A DNA stretch of 64,000 bases from Dryococelus australis (lineage: Eukaryota; Arthropoda; Insecta; Phasmatodea; Phasmatidae): NCBI GenBank assembly GCA_029891345.1, contig CM057009.1:233855178-233919177 (forward strand). The letters are read 5' to 3'. Positions 20,403-31,439 of this stretch are shown here, one piece after another. Position 1 is the first letter of the stretch; each line of letters opens with the position of its first letter. Made by a program: the position numbers and the translations under genes. The notes beneath the pieces are model-generated. The model was not told the DNA's origin and made no database searches. It saw nothing but the letters and a program-made list of their open reading frames with translations.

Positions 20403-22449
20403 ATACCTCACTGTCGATGGGTATTAAAATAATATTGTTTTTGAGTGAACAAGTTTCCGGGTTTGATGTAGGTATCTTTGTAATATTATTCACTCAGGCA
20501 AATTTCATGGTAAAAAAATTCATATTTTACAAGCAGTGTGTTTTATATTTAGGTACGAAAAATGATAAAATGGCCCCATTTTGCACCTTGAAATACAAAT
20601 TTTCCCGAGGGAGTGCCTCTGGACACCCCCCCCCCCCCCAACCAACCCTTCATGAGCCTTTATTGCAGAGATCAACGCCGCTTCTGCTCTCTGCCCATGA
20701 AATTATAGCACACATCGCCACTATCGGGAAATTCCAACATTCCATAGACCTCACACTTCACCGCCTTCGAAATCCCATCCAACCCATGTCCATGTCACTG
20801 CCGCCATCTGGCTGATCAATAAACCAGATCATGACTTCCTTGTTGTTTTAATATGCTTTCATAAAATCACACAAATAACTTTAAGGCTAAACCGCCATTT
20901 TAACAAACCAATTATACTCATTAACAAAATATAGTTTATATCTCGTGTTTTGGTATAAGTTATTAATAAAATTGTGCTGCTGCTCCTAAAACACATTTAA
21001 TTTCAAATTACCAATTCTGGGAAAATCACAATCACAATTGGTCAAGAAGCAGCATCATTATGGGCCCTCGAAAGTGCTTCATGCATAAAAGACAATTAAA
21101 AAGTTACTTTAAAAATTACCGTCAAAAATTTAAATAACCCACTGGGTGGCACCCTTAATGTGTGCAGGGCCCCGCAAGAGGGCCCAATGGTAAAACGACT
21201 AACGAATTTACTAAAATATATAAACTAGGCAAGTTGTGGATATAAGTACCTACTATGCATTACCAAGTGAGGCCGGGCCGGCCGAATTGGGCAGCGGCGA
21301 GTACAACAAACTATGCATCTAACACACACAAAATACGTGCCAAACCAGGCAAAAGAAGTTAAAATTTAAACAATTTTGAAAATACTCATAACACCTCAAG
21401 CCTCCAAAATTAGTACATTCTAAAACACTATAACTATTGCATAACTAAGTGCCCATTTAAAAATAGCTTCCAGCACACAACTCACCAGCTCTTCCCATTT
21501 TCCGAACACCTAATCATTTTAAAACTATATGACCACTAAAAAATAGTAAATCAATCCTAATCATGTGCACGGTGCCATATATATCTTTAAAATACGTCAT
21601 ACACCATGGCTGATTAAGGTAGACGTTGCCCTGAAGTGATCACTGTCGGAATTAGGAGAATAATGACCCGGGAGCCGAATTGTACAACACATTAGACCAC
21701 TACCCCCCTGCAATAAAATATTGTTATGCACACGGGAGTGGAATAAAGTTAGGGCAAATAAAGGAAGGGGTAGAAAAAGTGCCCATGGAGCAAGTCTCGA
21801 AGTGCTATGGGCAAGTGGAAGTTAATTCAACTAAGCGTGGCGATTGCCACAGCACAGCCACAACCCACTTCCCTGAACAACCCTCGTACTTGAATAAACT
21901 GTTACTTAGTCAGTTCACACTCTGCCCACCCAAACTCCAATTACAAAACAAATCACAATTCAGCAACACATGTAGAAAAAAACACTAAGAGCCTGTATTA
22001 CGACCTCTAGCTACACATCACATTAAAGTTAACTACCAGCTAGTGCAAAATAGTGTATTACAACCTCTAGTTATTGCTTACTAGAACTGTTATAAAGGGT
22101 TTAACTATCTATCTCATACAGTGCTAGACAAGCATTTATGACTTTAGATAAGCTTTAAAATGGTGTCTCAAACATTATATTGTGGTGTTTTACTTATATG
22201 CAGGTGGTTTTTAGAGGTTATATAAAATCTGAATTGAAGTTTTTTGCCATTTTGAGTGTTATGCTGAATATTTCTGCAAAATGCTGTAAATCCGGCGCAT
22301 GTCGATTACGGCACGTAACATCAGTTTTTGAAATTGTATTATTTTTAGTTGCGGAAATTGTATTTTGTAATGACAAAAAAATCGGAAGTAAAATATTAGC
22401 ACTAGGCTTAATGCCATTTTGAGGAATCGGATTCCTTGAAATTTGGTGG
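20403..22449. other. Non-coding stretch between hAT fragment and gypsy C
   Basis: About 2 kb with a C14 run at 20626-20639 and a GC patch near 21170-21290. Only short frames occur. Nothing is recognised on either strand. Part may be an undetected 3' end of gypsy C. Confidence 0.55.
20626..20639. repeat. Poly-C run
   Basis: An unbroken run of about 14 C bases followed by AACCAACCC. Confidence 0.95.
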
Positions 22450-22800
22450 CACTGCTCAGATGGGTGAATCCACAGTGTTGTCTTGCAGAGACGAAGTGAG
22501 GCAATAGACCCACTGCTCCCACTCCCGCTGTCACTGCTGCTGCTGTTTGCACTTCTCCTCTTATTCCTGCTGCTTCCCACTTGCTTGTTGTCTCCCACCA
22601 TCATCCTGCTGTTTTGCAGTCCCCGGGCGCGACCTGGGCGAGCTGCTTCCATGCGTCGTCCTGCTTGTATTACTCCTGCTCCGTCCTCTTCACCTGCTTG
22701 ACCTGCACTTGCAGACACTGTTGCATCACCTTCCGGCCATCCCGCTTGAGGTGTTGCCGCAATAATGGGTGCGATGTTGTTTGTGCAGCTCTTGATTACA

Positions 22801-24258
22801 CTACTCCATGGGGTTGGCCCTCAGATGGTACACTACTGTTGTCAAATGTCTTACTCCCCACTTCGTACATAACTCGCGCCACTTTGTCCACGTTAATTGG
22901 CTTCTGCTATCTGTCAACCGATTTTTCGGAAAACCCCAGTGCGGGAAGAAGTCTTCATTAAGTACTTGCACAATATTTGCTGCATTTTGAGAAGTTGTCT
23001 GTAACCATGATGAGAAATATTTTACCATTAGCTGACCTCGGGTACGGTCCCATAAAATCGAGGCATAGATTCTCAAAAGGCTTTCTTAGCATGCATGACT
23101 GCAGTTGTTGGTGGCCGTCAGTTCTGCGAATTTTTAACAGGTTGCACTTAGAACAATTTCACATGAAACTGTGTATTTCTTGTGTAAGGCTGGACCAAAA
23201 GAAATTATCCATCATATTCCTCACTGTCTGGTCCACACCGGGGTATTCCACTACGCTGCCACTGTGTACCTGGGCGAACACCTGATCCCGCACACACGTA
23301 GAGACAAACACCCTCCATTTCCCCAGGTGTCTCGGTGAACCAGTCTCTAGGCAGCCGTCCACAACACACTAATTTTCCACAGTTCCCTGCTCGAATTGTC
23401 GGATTTTGCTTGTGAGAACTGGCAACACTGCTGAGCTGAATTCACCTGCTCATTCAATCCGATATTAGCACATCTGTTTCTGCAGCGCTGACTTTCTGTG
23501 CGTAAATTTCCGTGACTGGGTCGTGCTCGCCTGGCAGAAGGATGTCCTCCCAATACACTTCGTCCTGCAGGTTTACTTGCTTGTTCGTTGCACGTGATAA
23601 CGCGTCAGCTAGTTGGTTTTATTTTTCTGGCACGTGTTCTACACAGAAATCAAAGCCTGCAAATGTAATGCTCACCTCGTTAATTTGCTGTGGGCCTCTC
23701 GCATATTATGCAACCAGAGTAAACAATGGTTGTCTGTACTTAAAGAGAATCGCTAGTATTCTAGATACGCACAGAAATTTTGCACAGCTCAGATTACTGC
23801 AAGACATTTGCATTCGTTAACATCGTAATGTCGCTGGTCTGGCCTAGCTTGGCAATAACGAAGTTAATTACGTGCCTCTCTCCGCTGTCATTTACTTGGT
23901 ACAGTAGGTACTGCTCCTACTCCTCCTTGGCTTGCATCAATTTGTAGGTATAAATGCCTTCTTGTGTTGTACCTGGCAAGTGTTGGGCACGAAGGGAATA
24001 TCTGCTTAATATCTTTGAATGCAGTTTCAGCTACTGTTGACCACTGAAACCGGTTCTGAGGCGAAAAAAGGTTTATCAAGTGAGCCGTGATAATTGCAAA
24101 CTTTTGAATATGTTCTTGGAGCCAGTTAATGAGACAGAAAAATGTTTTTAATTGTTCCTGAGTTTTCGGTCTTGGGTATTCTTCAATTTGAACTGGTCTG
24201 CGTTTGACTTGTTTCCCTGTGCATCGATCACATGCCCCAAGAAATCAATGCTGGTCTT
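22801..24258 (-). pseudogene. pol: Gypsy C pol, RNase H to integrase part
   Basis: Read on the minus strand. First comes FLGHVIDAQGNKS at the end of RT, then FQWSTVAETAFKDIKQ and LYLQIDASQGG, the start of RNase H. The integrase N-terminal side has DQTVRNMMDNFFWSSLTQEI. The integrase core has FPHWGFPKNRLTDSRSQL, then WRELCTKWGVRHLTTVVYH and RANPME, the DxxSQF-like and HPQxNxxE-like landmarks of gypsy integrases. Integrase would insert the DNA copy into the host chromosome. Fossil, several breaks. Confidence 0.85.
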
Positions 24259-24259
24259 G

Positions 24260-26010
24260 CCTGAAACACCCATGAAAATTGGGTTTTTATGCATACAATT
24301 AACTTATATTATTTTCCCTGTTCTCATTGCTACCCATATTGTCATGCAAGTGTTAAGGTAATATTTTTCACACATGTCACTTCTATGATTTCAAGTTCCT
24401 ATATAAATATTATTTCTTAACACGTAAGATTTTGAAAACTTAGACGTATGGTGGCAATAATAATTATGTGTAATTTTGATAGGCTAGTTCATTTTTCATT
24501 GTGTATTAATTTTTATAAAATCAATATTTATTCTTGATGTGATCTCAATTTTGTAAGCCTTTCTAATATTTATTGTATTATATCTCAGTTCCGAGATCAT
24601 GTATTCTTTGGTTATTATTCATTTAAGTCGTTAAAAGTGGTTCATGTGGGTGGTTTGAATAGATTTGATCCCCATTGGCCCGCAGGTTTAAATCCTGATT
24701 GTTGATTAGCTGGTGCTATAGGCCCCCTTATGCTAGCATCAACCTGCAGAGACTAACGCTCTCTTCACTAGCAGTTTCCAATGATGTTAGATGTAGGGCA
24801 GGACCTCCCGTCTGAAGTGGATGGAGAGGTAGGACTTTAAATTAGTTTTACGGTGTGTAGACGTGTCCCTGAACTAACTGTTAAGTAAACTTGTAACCAG
24901 CAATGGAGCTTTTGTCAATGGTCGCCCATTCGCGAAGTTAAGTGGTCAGGAGCTAGATAGTTCAGAAACACCATCTACGTACATGTAGAGCGGAGCTCCG
25001 CGTATCTCCACCTTAATACTGCTACACCAAATCCTACAAGAGCATCCTACCTTCAATCCACTTGGTGATTAAAAGATAAGTTCTGCCAAAAAGATCTGAC
25101 ATTTTCATCTGGACCTAATTTTATTTACAGTTTGATTCAGCTCAATGTCCGTTTGCATCAGTACACAAGCGATGCCATCTTGACTTTTATGAGGACGTCA
25201 ATTTCCAGCACACATACACCCACTGCAAAACCTTTGATAAGAGTAGTTTCTACCAGAGCTAGACTGTTAAGTGAGAGCACATTTTATTTTAATGTAATAC
25301 TTACTTCAGAGAACAGTTTAATTAATTTGATTTTGAAACCAGTATATTCAGACTCGGCAAGCTATGCCACGTAACCGTAAAAGGGTTCAAGTAGGTTAGG
25401 CATAACCACTTTTAGTTTTGTTAGGATAGTGTGTTGTCTTTATAGCTTTGCTCATAATGCCATCGGGGTTTTAATTATTTATGATTTGATCAATTACAAT
25501 ACAAAAGGAAATTAAAAGTAAAATTAATGAAACTGTAACAGAGGGCATATCTATTGTGTCTTTTTCTCTACTGAAGTGCAAAGTTAACCTATTTCTTAAA
25601 CAGGGTCTTACCTATGTGTTTACTAGAGTTTTCAATTGCCTGCCTTATTTTGACGTACGTTCATAAATTATGTACGTGCCAAATGCTAGTTTATAGATGG
25701 TGATAACTGTAATAAAATTGATCTCCTACCAGCCCAGGACTGCTCAGGGCAATTATACAGAAGCAGCCTAGGTAAGATCACATCCTTTCCCACTGATTTA
25801 TTGCAAGTCAGCTGTGCAGCCTGGTTATTCAAGTATTATATGTGTTGTCCCATAGTTGCATATGCTAATTCTACACCATACATAGCACATATCTATTTGA
25901 ATATAATGTGATTATATCTCATATTGGCTATCACAACGAGAAGGCCTTGTGTGTGTTCTTCATAGCTCCCTACACACTACATTACAAATTTATATGAAAT
26001 ATAAGCAATA
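24260..26010. mobile_element. Unidentified insertion inside gypsy C pol
   Basis: The gypsy C reverse transcriptase reading stops at about 26010 and the next expected part (FLGHVID) resumes at about 24258, so roughly 1.75 kb of foreign AT-rich sequence lies between. It has no open frame longer than about 80 codons and no terminal repeats I can define. It holds small palindromes (GCGGAGCTCCGC near 24990). A GGTTTAAATCCTG stretch at about 24687 resembles a polymerase III B box, so a SINE-like part is possible but unproven. Confidence 0.5.
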
Positions 26011-26757
26011 TTTCATGCCGATGTGACACTTCCCCGTGGCATATGTGAGGCCGTTTATAGCAAGTAGTTCCAACACTACCAATAAATGGTGCAGATGTTC
26101 TTCCCACATATTGGACCATACAATGACGTCGTCAAGGTATGCCATGGTGTACTCGCCTATTAAGCTGTCCAATGCACGAACCATCATCGACTGGAATGTC
26201 ACTGGTGCGCAATTAAGTCCAAATGGCATGGCACAGAAAAAGCGGTCTTTTCACTATCCTCGGACTTCACTGGTACTTGCCAATATCCACGTTTTAGGTC
26301 GAGATATGACATAATTCTGGCATGGCCTACTGATCTTAGTGAATCTTTGACACTTATGTAAGGCGGCAATGAACTCTTAGTTACTTGATCAAGTGGCCGA
26401 AAGTCTACACAAAAATGCCACATCCTATTTTTTTTTTGGCACGAGAGTTATTGCGGAGTTATACATGCTATCTGTAGGCTCAAAAATTAAATTGTTTAAA
26501 ATTTCCTGTATTTGTTGTTTTATTATTTTGGCCTGATGTGGTAAGTAGCTACGTGGTGGTGTACAAACAGGTTCTTCAATTAGGTGAATTGCGTGCTCTG
26601 TGACTGTGGTGCATATCAAATAAGTCTGGATGCTCATTATGTAAGCTCTGGAATGCAGCCCGATGTTCCTGTCCAAATTATACAACATTCGTCTATCCTT
26701 TTCCCCAAAATGAATCTCCTGTGCCACGGACTCAATAATTGTGTTTTGTTCTGACAA
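25990..26757 (-). pseudogene. pol: Gypsy C pol, reverse transcriptase part
   Basis: The minus-strand translation gives SYLPHQAKIIKQQIQEIL, then NSAITLVPKK, FCVDFRPLDQVTKSSLP, MSYLDLKRGYWQVPVK, PFGLNCAPVTFQSMM and the catalytic block TMAYLDDVIVWS. These are the fingers and palm of a Ty3/gypsy reverse transcriptase. The sequence then leaves the family at about 26010, where the insertion begins. Fossil, with several breaks. Confidence 0.9.
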
Positions 26758-27099
26758 CCATTGAATTCCTAAATTTATGTCTTCACTGATTTCAGAAGTG
26801 ACAATGGCAGTAGTTACTGTTTTAATGACTCTAATACTGACTGATATTTATGCTTGACCCAGAGCTGTACTGCTTTGATTTTTAGTTGCATGTCAGAATA
26901 CATAATTAATAAGTGTTACTTCTTCTAAATTAACATACTGCAGGTGTACTATTTGAGTGACATGCCGGAATCTACTATGGCTGGGCATCTATGACTGTTC
27001 ATGTTTACAAGAATGTGAATAAATTATTGTCCAATATTACTGACCTGTTGTAACATTACCCGGTGTTTTGAATTAAGGAACCAGGGTTAGAGGAGCGTC

Positions 27100-27760
27100 C
27101 AGCCCTTTCACCCCCACGTCATGTTTCCCTGCTGTTTACTTGCGGCCTCCTTTATGTTCTCCAGATGCTGTTTCTTCGGGCACTTGTTATGCCAATGGGA
27201 CAATAACTGCATGGATCTTGTGGCGGTTGATTTGGATCCCAAGCACGTACTTGCACTTCCACACTCTGAGTTGCACCTTACAGTTCCTGCCTCCTATCAC
27301 TTGCAAAGAGTGGCATGTTTACCCACGGAAATCTGGGAAAAATTTTTTTTGCTTGCTCGAACTGTTTATATGGTGGTCCTTGCACATTCTGAATTGTTGC
27401 GCGTCCTCTCATGTCCTTTGCTCGTGGTGCCATTGCACTTCCCCAGAGTTACGGTGCGGTTGCTCGCAGTTGCGTTCCAGCAGTATTGCTGCGTGCATGA
27501 TGTCAACTGTCCCATTAAACAATGGTATAAAAGCAGCACGTAAATCGGGTCTCGTACTCTCTGCGATCACTTCCCAAATTTATTTTTCTGGTAACTGCGG
27601 ATGTATCCAGCGAATGAGATGTGTCTTGCAGGTGATGGCTGTTGTTCGTCCAAGATAAGGCGTCTCTGCACCTGTAGTGAGCTAAAAACTCCTCTGAAGT
27701 GACTTTGAACAGTGCGGCGGAATTCTTGCTTGAATGTGACATGCTGATAGTAAATGTTGC
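27100..27760 (-). pseudogene. gag: Gypsy C gag-like region
   Basis: The minus strand shows PLFNGTVDIMHAAILLERN, parallel to VPLLNSNMNELLRAAKILE in the element A Gag, then a basic stretch and Cys/His patches with CWKCK-like spacing. Position upstream of RT and parallel order to element A support a Gag nucleocapsid-side assignment. It is poorly preserved. Confidence 0.5.
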
Positions 27761-28979
27761 ACTTCCTGTTGCTCTGTTGTTTTGACGTCACTCTTGTGAC
27801 ATATAGTGCACGTGAATTTTAACCCACTCCCTGTAGCCCTATCCTCACTGAGGCATTCTCTATGGTAACTTGCTTTTTATTTCTGACAATGAAGCACAAT
27901 AGCCCTTGCCCATCACAAATTAAATTGTCACAGTACCACGGTAGGTTATAGTTGGGAGTTACTGATTCTGTTTAAACTGCCTGTAGCTGTACTGTTACCA
28001 TGTGCAAATTGGTGACCGGCACCACTGTTTATACTGCAGGCAGTAGGTTGCTGTTGTTCACGACATGGTGGGTTTCTTCCAATTTCAAATGGCAGCTGCA
28101 ACAGCAGCATTATGTGCCCCAATCGAATTTGTCAACAAAGTCCTGTGGAAGGGACTTCAAACACTGCAGTCACAGTGATGCGGCTGCTCCAGCAGACATG
28201 ACCACATGCATGGCGTGGATGAGGGTAGAGATACACTATGCGATGTAAATGTTTTCACAGTGCAACATGCATGCTCGGCATGGTACGGGGTCAACGACCA
28301 GTGGCGCTCAGCTGACCACCGGCATGTGGTGCGAGCGGCGAGCGTAGGGAAGGAGGCAAACCTCTTCTCGTCTCCTTCAATCCACCTTGGCGTCGTTTAT
28401 CCCTCTCCTCCTTCATCGTACACTGGGTCTGGCAGTGGGGGAGGGGTGGCATGGCATGCACCCTCTTTCCTTTGTTCTCTGCCCTGCCTGGTGGTGTGAC
28501 ATGTGACACCATGCTGGCTGCACCAGGATGGCAGTCTTCCTGTGCTCTTCCTCTGCTTTCACCCTAATAGCAGCCAGTCAGCTCCTTTTGCATGCATTTC
28601 CTGCTGCTCCACGTGGCTCACTCTCCAGCATCTTGCGGGCGTCTGGAAAGCATCTCGATGCTGTTGTTTGTCTTCACTGTCTCTCTTCATTGCGGGTATG
28701 CTATTAAACAGGGTTAGTTGGCTTGAGATGCTCAGATTTCACACAGGAATGGTTGGTCGAAATTTCAGGTATAGGTTTTGGGTGGGAAAATTTTGGCCAC
28801 GCGGAAGGACGACAATTTGATTACTGTCAATTTCCTGGGAAAGGGTTAATTATGGTTATACGGGCAGTGAACTTTCAGGTGAGGAAATGTTATGGAAAAT
28901 TACCTGATAGGTACCAGACGTCGCCTTGGCAGCAGCAATGTTTTTGTTGTGGTAGAGCTGATGACCCTTGATGTACTCA

Positions 28980-30560
28980 GGGTGCTGTAGGTTTATCACC
29001 CGGACCAATATACATGTTATGCTCTGCAGTTCACCTGGTTGCAGGCCTCATTCACAAGTAATTTGGTCCATTCGCCGTATGGTATTGCAAATTAATTATA
29101 CTTAATTGGTCAGAAGTCCCCACTCTGTGGATTGTCCGTACCAACCACATGCCCATAAATACTAACACTTAAACATGTTGCAGCACACATTAATAAAACA
29201 TTACCCTTGAAAACTAATATAATAACACTGGCAACAAAAAGCCAGGATTGAAGGGCCCAGGCATTGAAATGCCTTGCAGCATCAAATTAAAAAGAACACG
29301 TGAGTTCCACGTATCACTTTTAATACACAGAATTTATATATCCTTCCAGGAGATAACTTGACACTATGCATTCTTCGACCAACAGCAAAGGTGATGCAGA
29401 TACAAAATGCTGTTAGACTAATATGACTTACATGTGCTGATTATGTTATACTCCCCAGACGATACAAATCTTGGGAGGTGGGGAGTAGTGTCCGTGGAGG
29501 GGGGGGGGGGAAAGGTTCTAGAAATTAGTAAGTTTGTTGCATTTAAATTACCGATACAAAACAATGCTGGCCGCCTGGGCGCGAGAAGAATGTGATGCGA
29601 TCATGCGTGGACCAACACCTATCGATGCTCCTTGCTGACTAACAACCCACCATGGCACGAGGGTGGGCGAGAGCGGGCCCACGTGCTGAGGAGGGATCTA
29701 CTTGCACACATGCTCAAATACTTGTGCTTTAAAACTGCGTACATGGACATAACACTGTATATAAATATATAGAAACATAACAACTCTCACCTGCTTTGAA
29801 ATAACACACATGAAATGATGTGGACATAGAACTGGTGGTGATGATCAAACATACACTGAAATGAAACAATACAAAATGAATACTTCTGTAGGAACTGTGG
29901 GTTTGACACACAGTTTTTCCTACACACATAACCACATTTCCATTTACGTGTCCACATTCCCTTGTGATGCAAAAATAATAATAAAAATAATGAACTGTGG
30001 TACTCCTTTTGTATCACTCCCCTGGGGGAGTCTGTTGATGTCTGGCCGGTGAAAGTATACGATACGGTACACAGCCTGCCCCAGCTGACCCTTGCTGCAC
30101 TTACACTCTCGCGCTGCACTACACTACACATCACCAATGCGATCAAACATAAAGTGATGCGCTGTGTATGAGTGGTCGGACTGACAAACAAGCTAGGGTA
30201 GGGGATGAGCACATGCTAACAGTTATAAACTAAGAGGTCCTTCCCAGGGGAATACAAAGGTGGGCAGTCAGGAAAAACTCTGATCGCCAAAGTCAGTTGT
30301 CTTCCCGAGTGTTCAGTGGGTTGCAGGACGGTGATGGCCCAAACTCCAGCACCTCATGCCACAATGCCAAACTCCTCCCAGGATGAAGATTGGGGCTGCC
30401 TCCACGGAGTGGCCCAAGGGAAGATGGATTAAACCAGATTGTTGGTCACTTAGAGTGGGAAGGAATACAGGTAAGGGGAAAAGGGCATACACAATTTACA
30501 ACATACATACTTAAAAACTCAAAACAATAGGCAACAACTGCACAATCATGATCTTGGAAT
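28980..30560. other. Non-coding stretch left of gypsy D integrase fragment
   Basis: About 1.6 kb downstream, on the minus strand, of the integrase C-terminus at 30569-30991, so it may hold that element's 3' end or LTR. It includes a G12 run at about 29499-29510. No second copy was found in the window, and no gene is seen. Confidence 0.5.
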
Positions 30561-30568
30561 AAACCTTT

Positions 30569-30991
30569 TTAACTGGCACATGTGTGCTTTATGAAAAGGC
30601 CTGCCGGAAGGCGAGGACATAAGTTTAATAGTGTTGGGCCCAAGAATTTACTGATCTTAAATGGTCCAACAAATTTTGGCAATAACTTGCTCGTCGCGTC
30701 GCTGCCCAAGTTGGCGAGAAGGTAGCTCCTCATGAGAACGAGACCATCAACATCAGACTGTGAGGAAGACCAGGACTTATTCAACTGATCATTGACTAAA
30801 TATTTACCCACACCCAAACATTTGTGGACCTCGCCAAGCAATTTATCCCGATCAGGGTCAGTGAGCGGAGAATGAACAATTGGTATATTCCAGATATTTG
30901 AAAGATGATGGCTCAAAGGGTGTCCGAGGAAAGGGAGAGATGGAGGAGTCCCAGTGGATCTGTGCAAAGCACTATTAAGAGGCCATGTCAC
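30569..30991 (-). pseudogene. pol: Gypsy D integrase C-terminal fragment
   Basis: A 140-codon minus-strand frame. It starts with FALNSALHRSTG-like sequence (NSALHRSTGTPPSLPFLG), the end of a gypsy integrase core. It continues through a linker and VDGLVLMRSYLLANL to KLLPKFVGPFKISKFLGP. That last block is the typical C-terminal integrase barrel region (KLxPKFxGPYKI). It belongs to a gypsy lineage different from A and C judging by this tail. The rest of the element upstream is not recognised. Fossil fragment. Confidence 0.8.
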
Positions 30992-31059
30992 AAATTCAAA
31001 CCCTTATCTGTTATAATGTTATATTTTATGATGGTTTCTTCAAAAATTATAAACGGTAA

Positions 31060-31435
31060 AGATATGAAACTTAACATAGTAAAGTCATGTCAGGTAGCTG
31101 GATCATCAAGGAGAGAAGGTTATGTGACCTGGGAAAAGAATACTACCATAGTTGTTCCAGGTAGGGACCAGCATTCTCGGCAGAGAGCACAAGTACAGAT
31201 GAGATCGGGTGGCCGACGGCCTACATGTGGCTCCCTCGATGTCCGACGTCGTAACTTATGTGAAGTGCAGAAAATACATGCTTGAGATATCCAAGTCCCT
31301 GGGCTAGTAAAGGTTATCGGAGCTACCTCCATTCGCTCGTACTCACTCCCAAGGCTGTTATAGGCTGCCTTACACATTAAAGAAAAATACTGTTTATTAT
31401 TTAAACGGCCATGAAGTGGCCGGTGAAACAAATAA
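31060..31435. repeat. Dispersed repeat family, copy 1 of 2
   Basis: Matches 54000-54415 in direct orientation. Shared blocks include a TCAAGGAGRRAA..GGTTATGTG segment, CAGAGAGCAC, GATGTCCGAC and CTGTTATAGGC near the right side. Similarity is around 65-70 percent by eye. Its position just upstream of gypsy D and a TGGCGCC-like site in the other copy suggest an LTR or leader relic. Confidence 0.5.
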
Positions 31436-31439
31436 TAAT

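Larger units (their letters stand above)
22450..28970 (-). mobile_element. Ty3/gypsy element C, broken, split by an insertion
   Basis: A minus-strand gypsy relic in family order from right to left: leader-like sequence (28250-28970), Gag (about 27760-27100), reverse transcriptase (26757-26010), an insertion of about 1.75 kb, then the remaining RT/RNase H (24258-23600) and integrase (23360-22800), with a Ser/Gly/Arg-rich tail at 22720-22450. RT and Gag resemble element A. No LTR pair was identified. It is broken in many places and old. The outer limits are approximate. Confidence 0.8.

Noticed and set aside
22483-22961. Leu/Ser/Pro-rich plus-strand frames that look like membrane proteins
   Set aside because: They are antisense to the Ser/Gly/Arg-rich tail and integrase region of gypsy C.
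27121-27658. Long plus-strand frames of 140 and 172 codons
   Set aside because: Antisense shadows of the gypsy C gag-like region on the minus strand, with no recognised domain.
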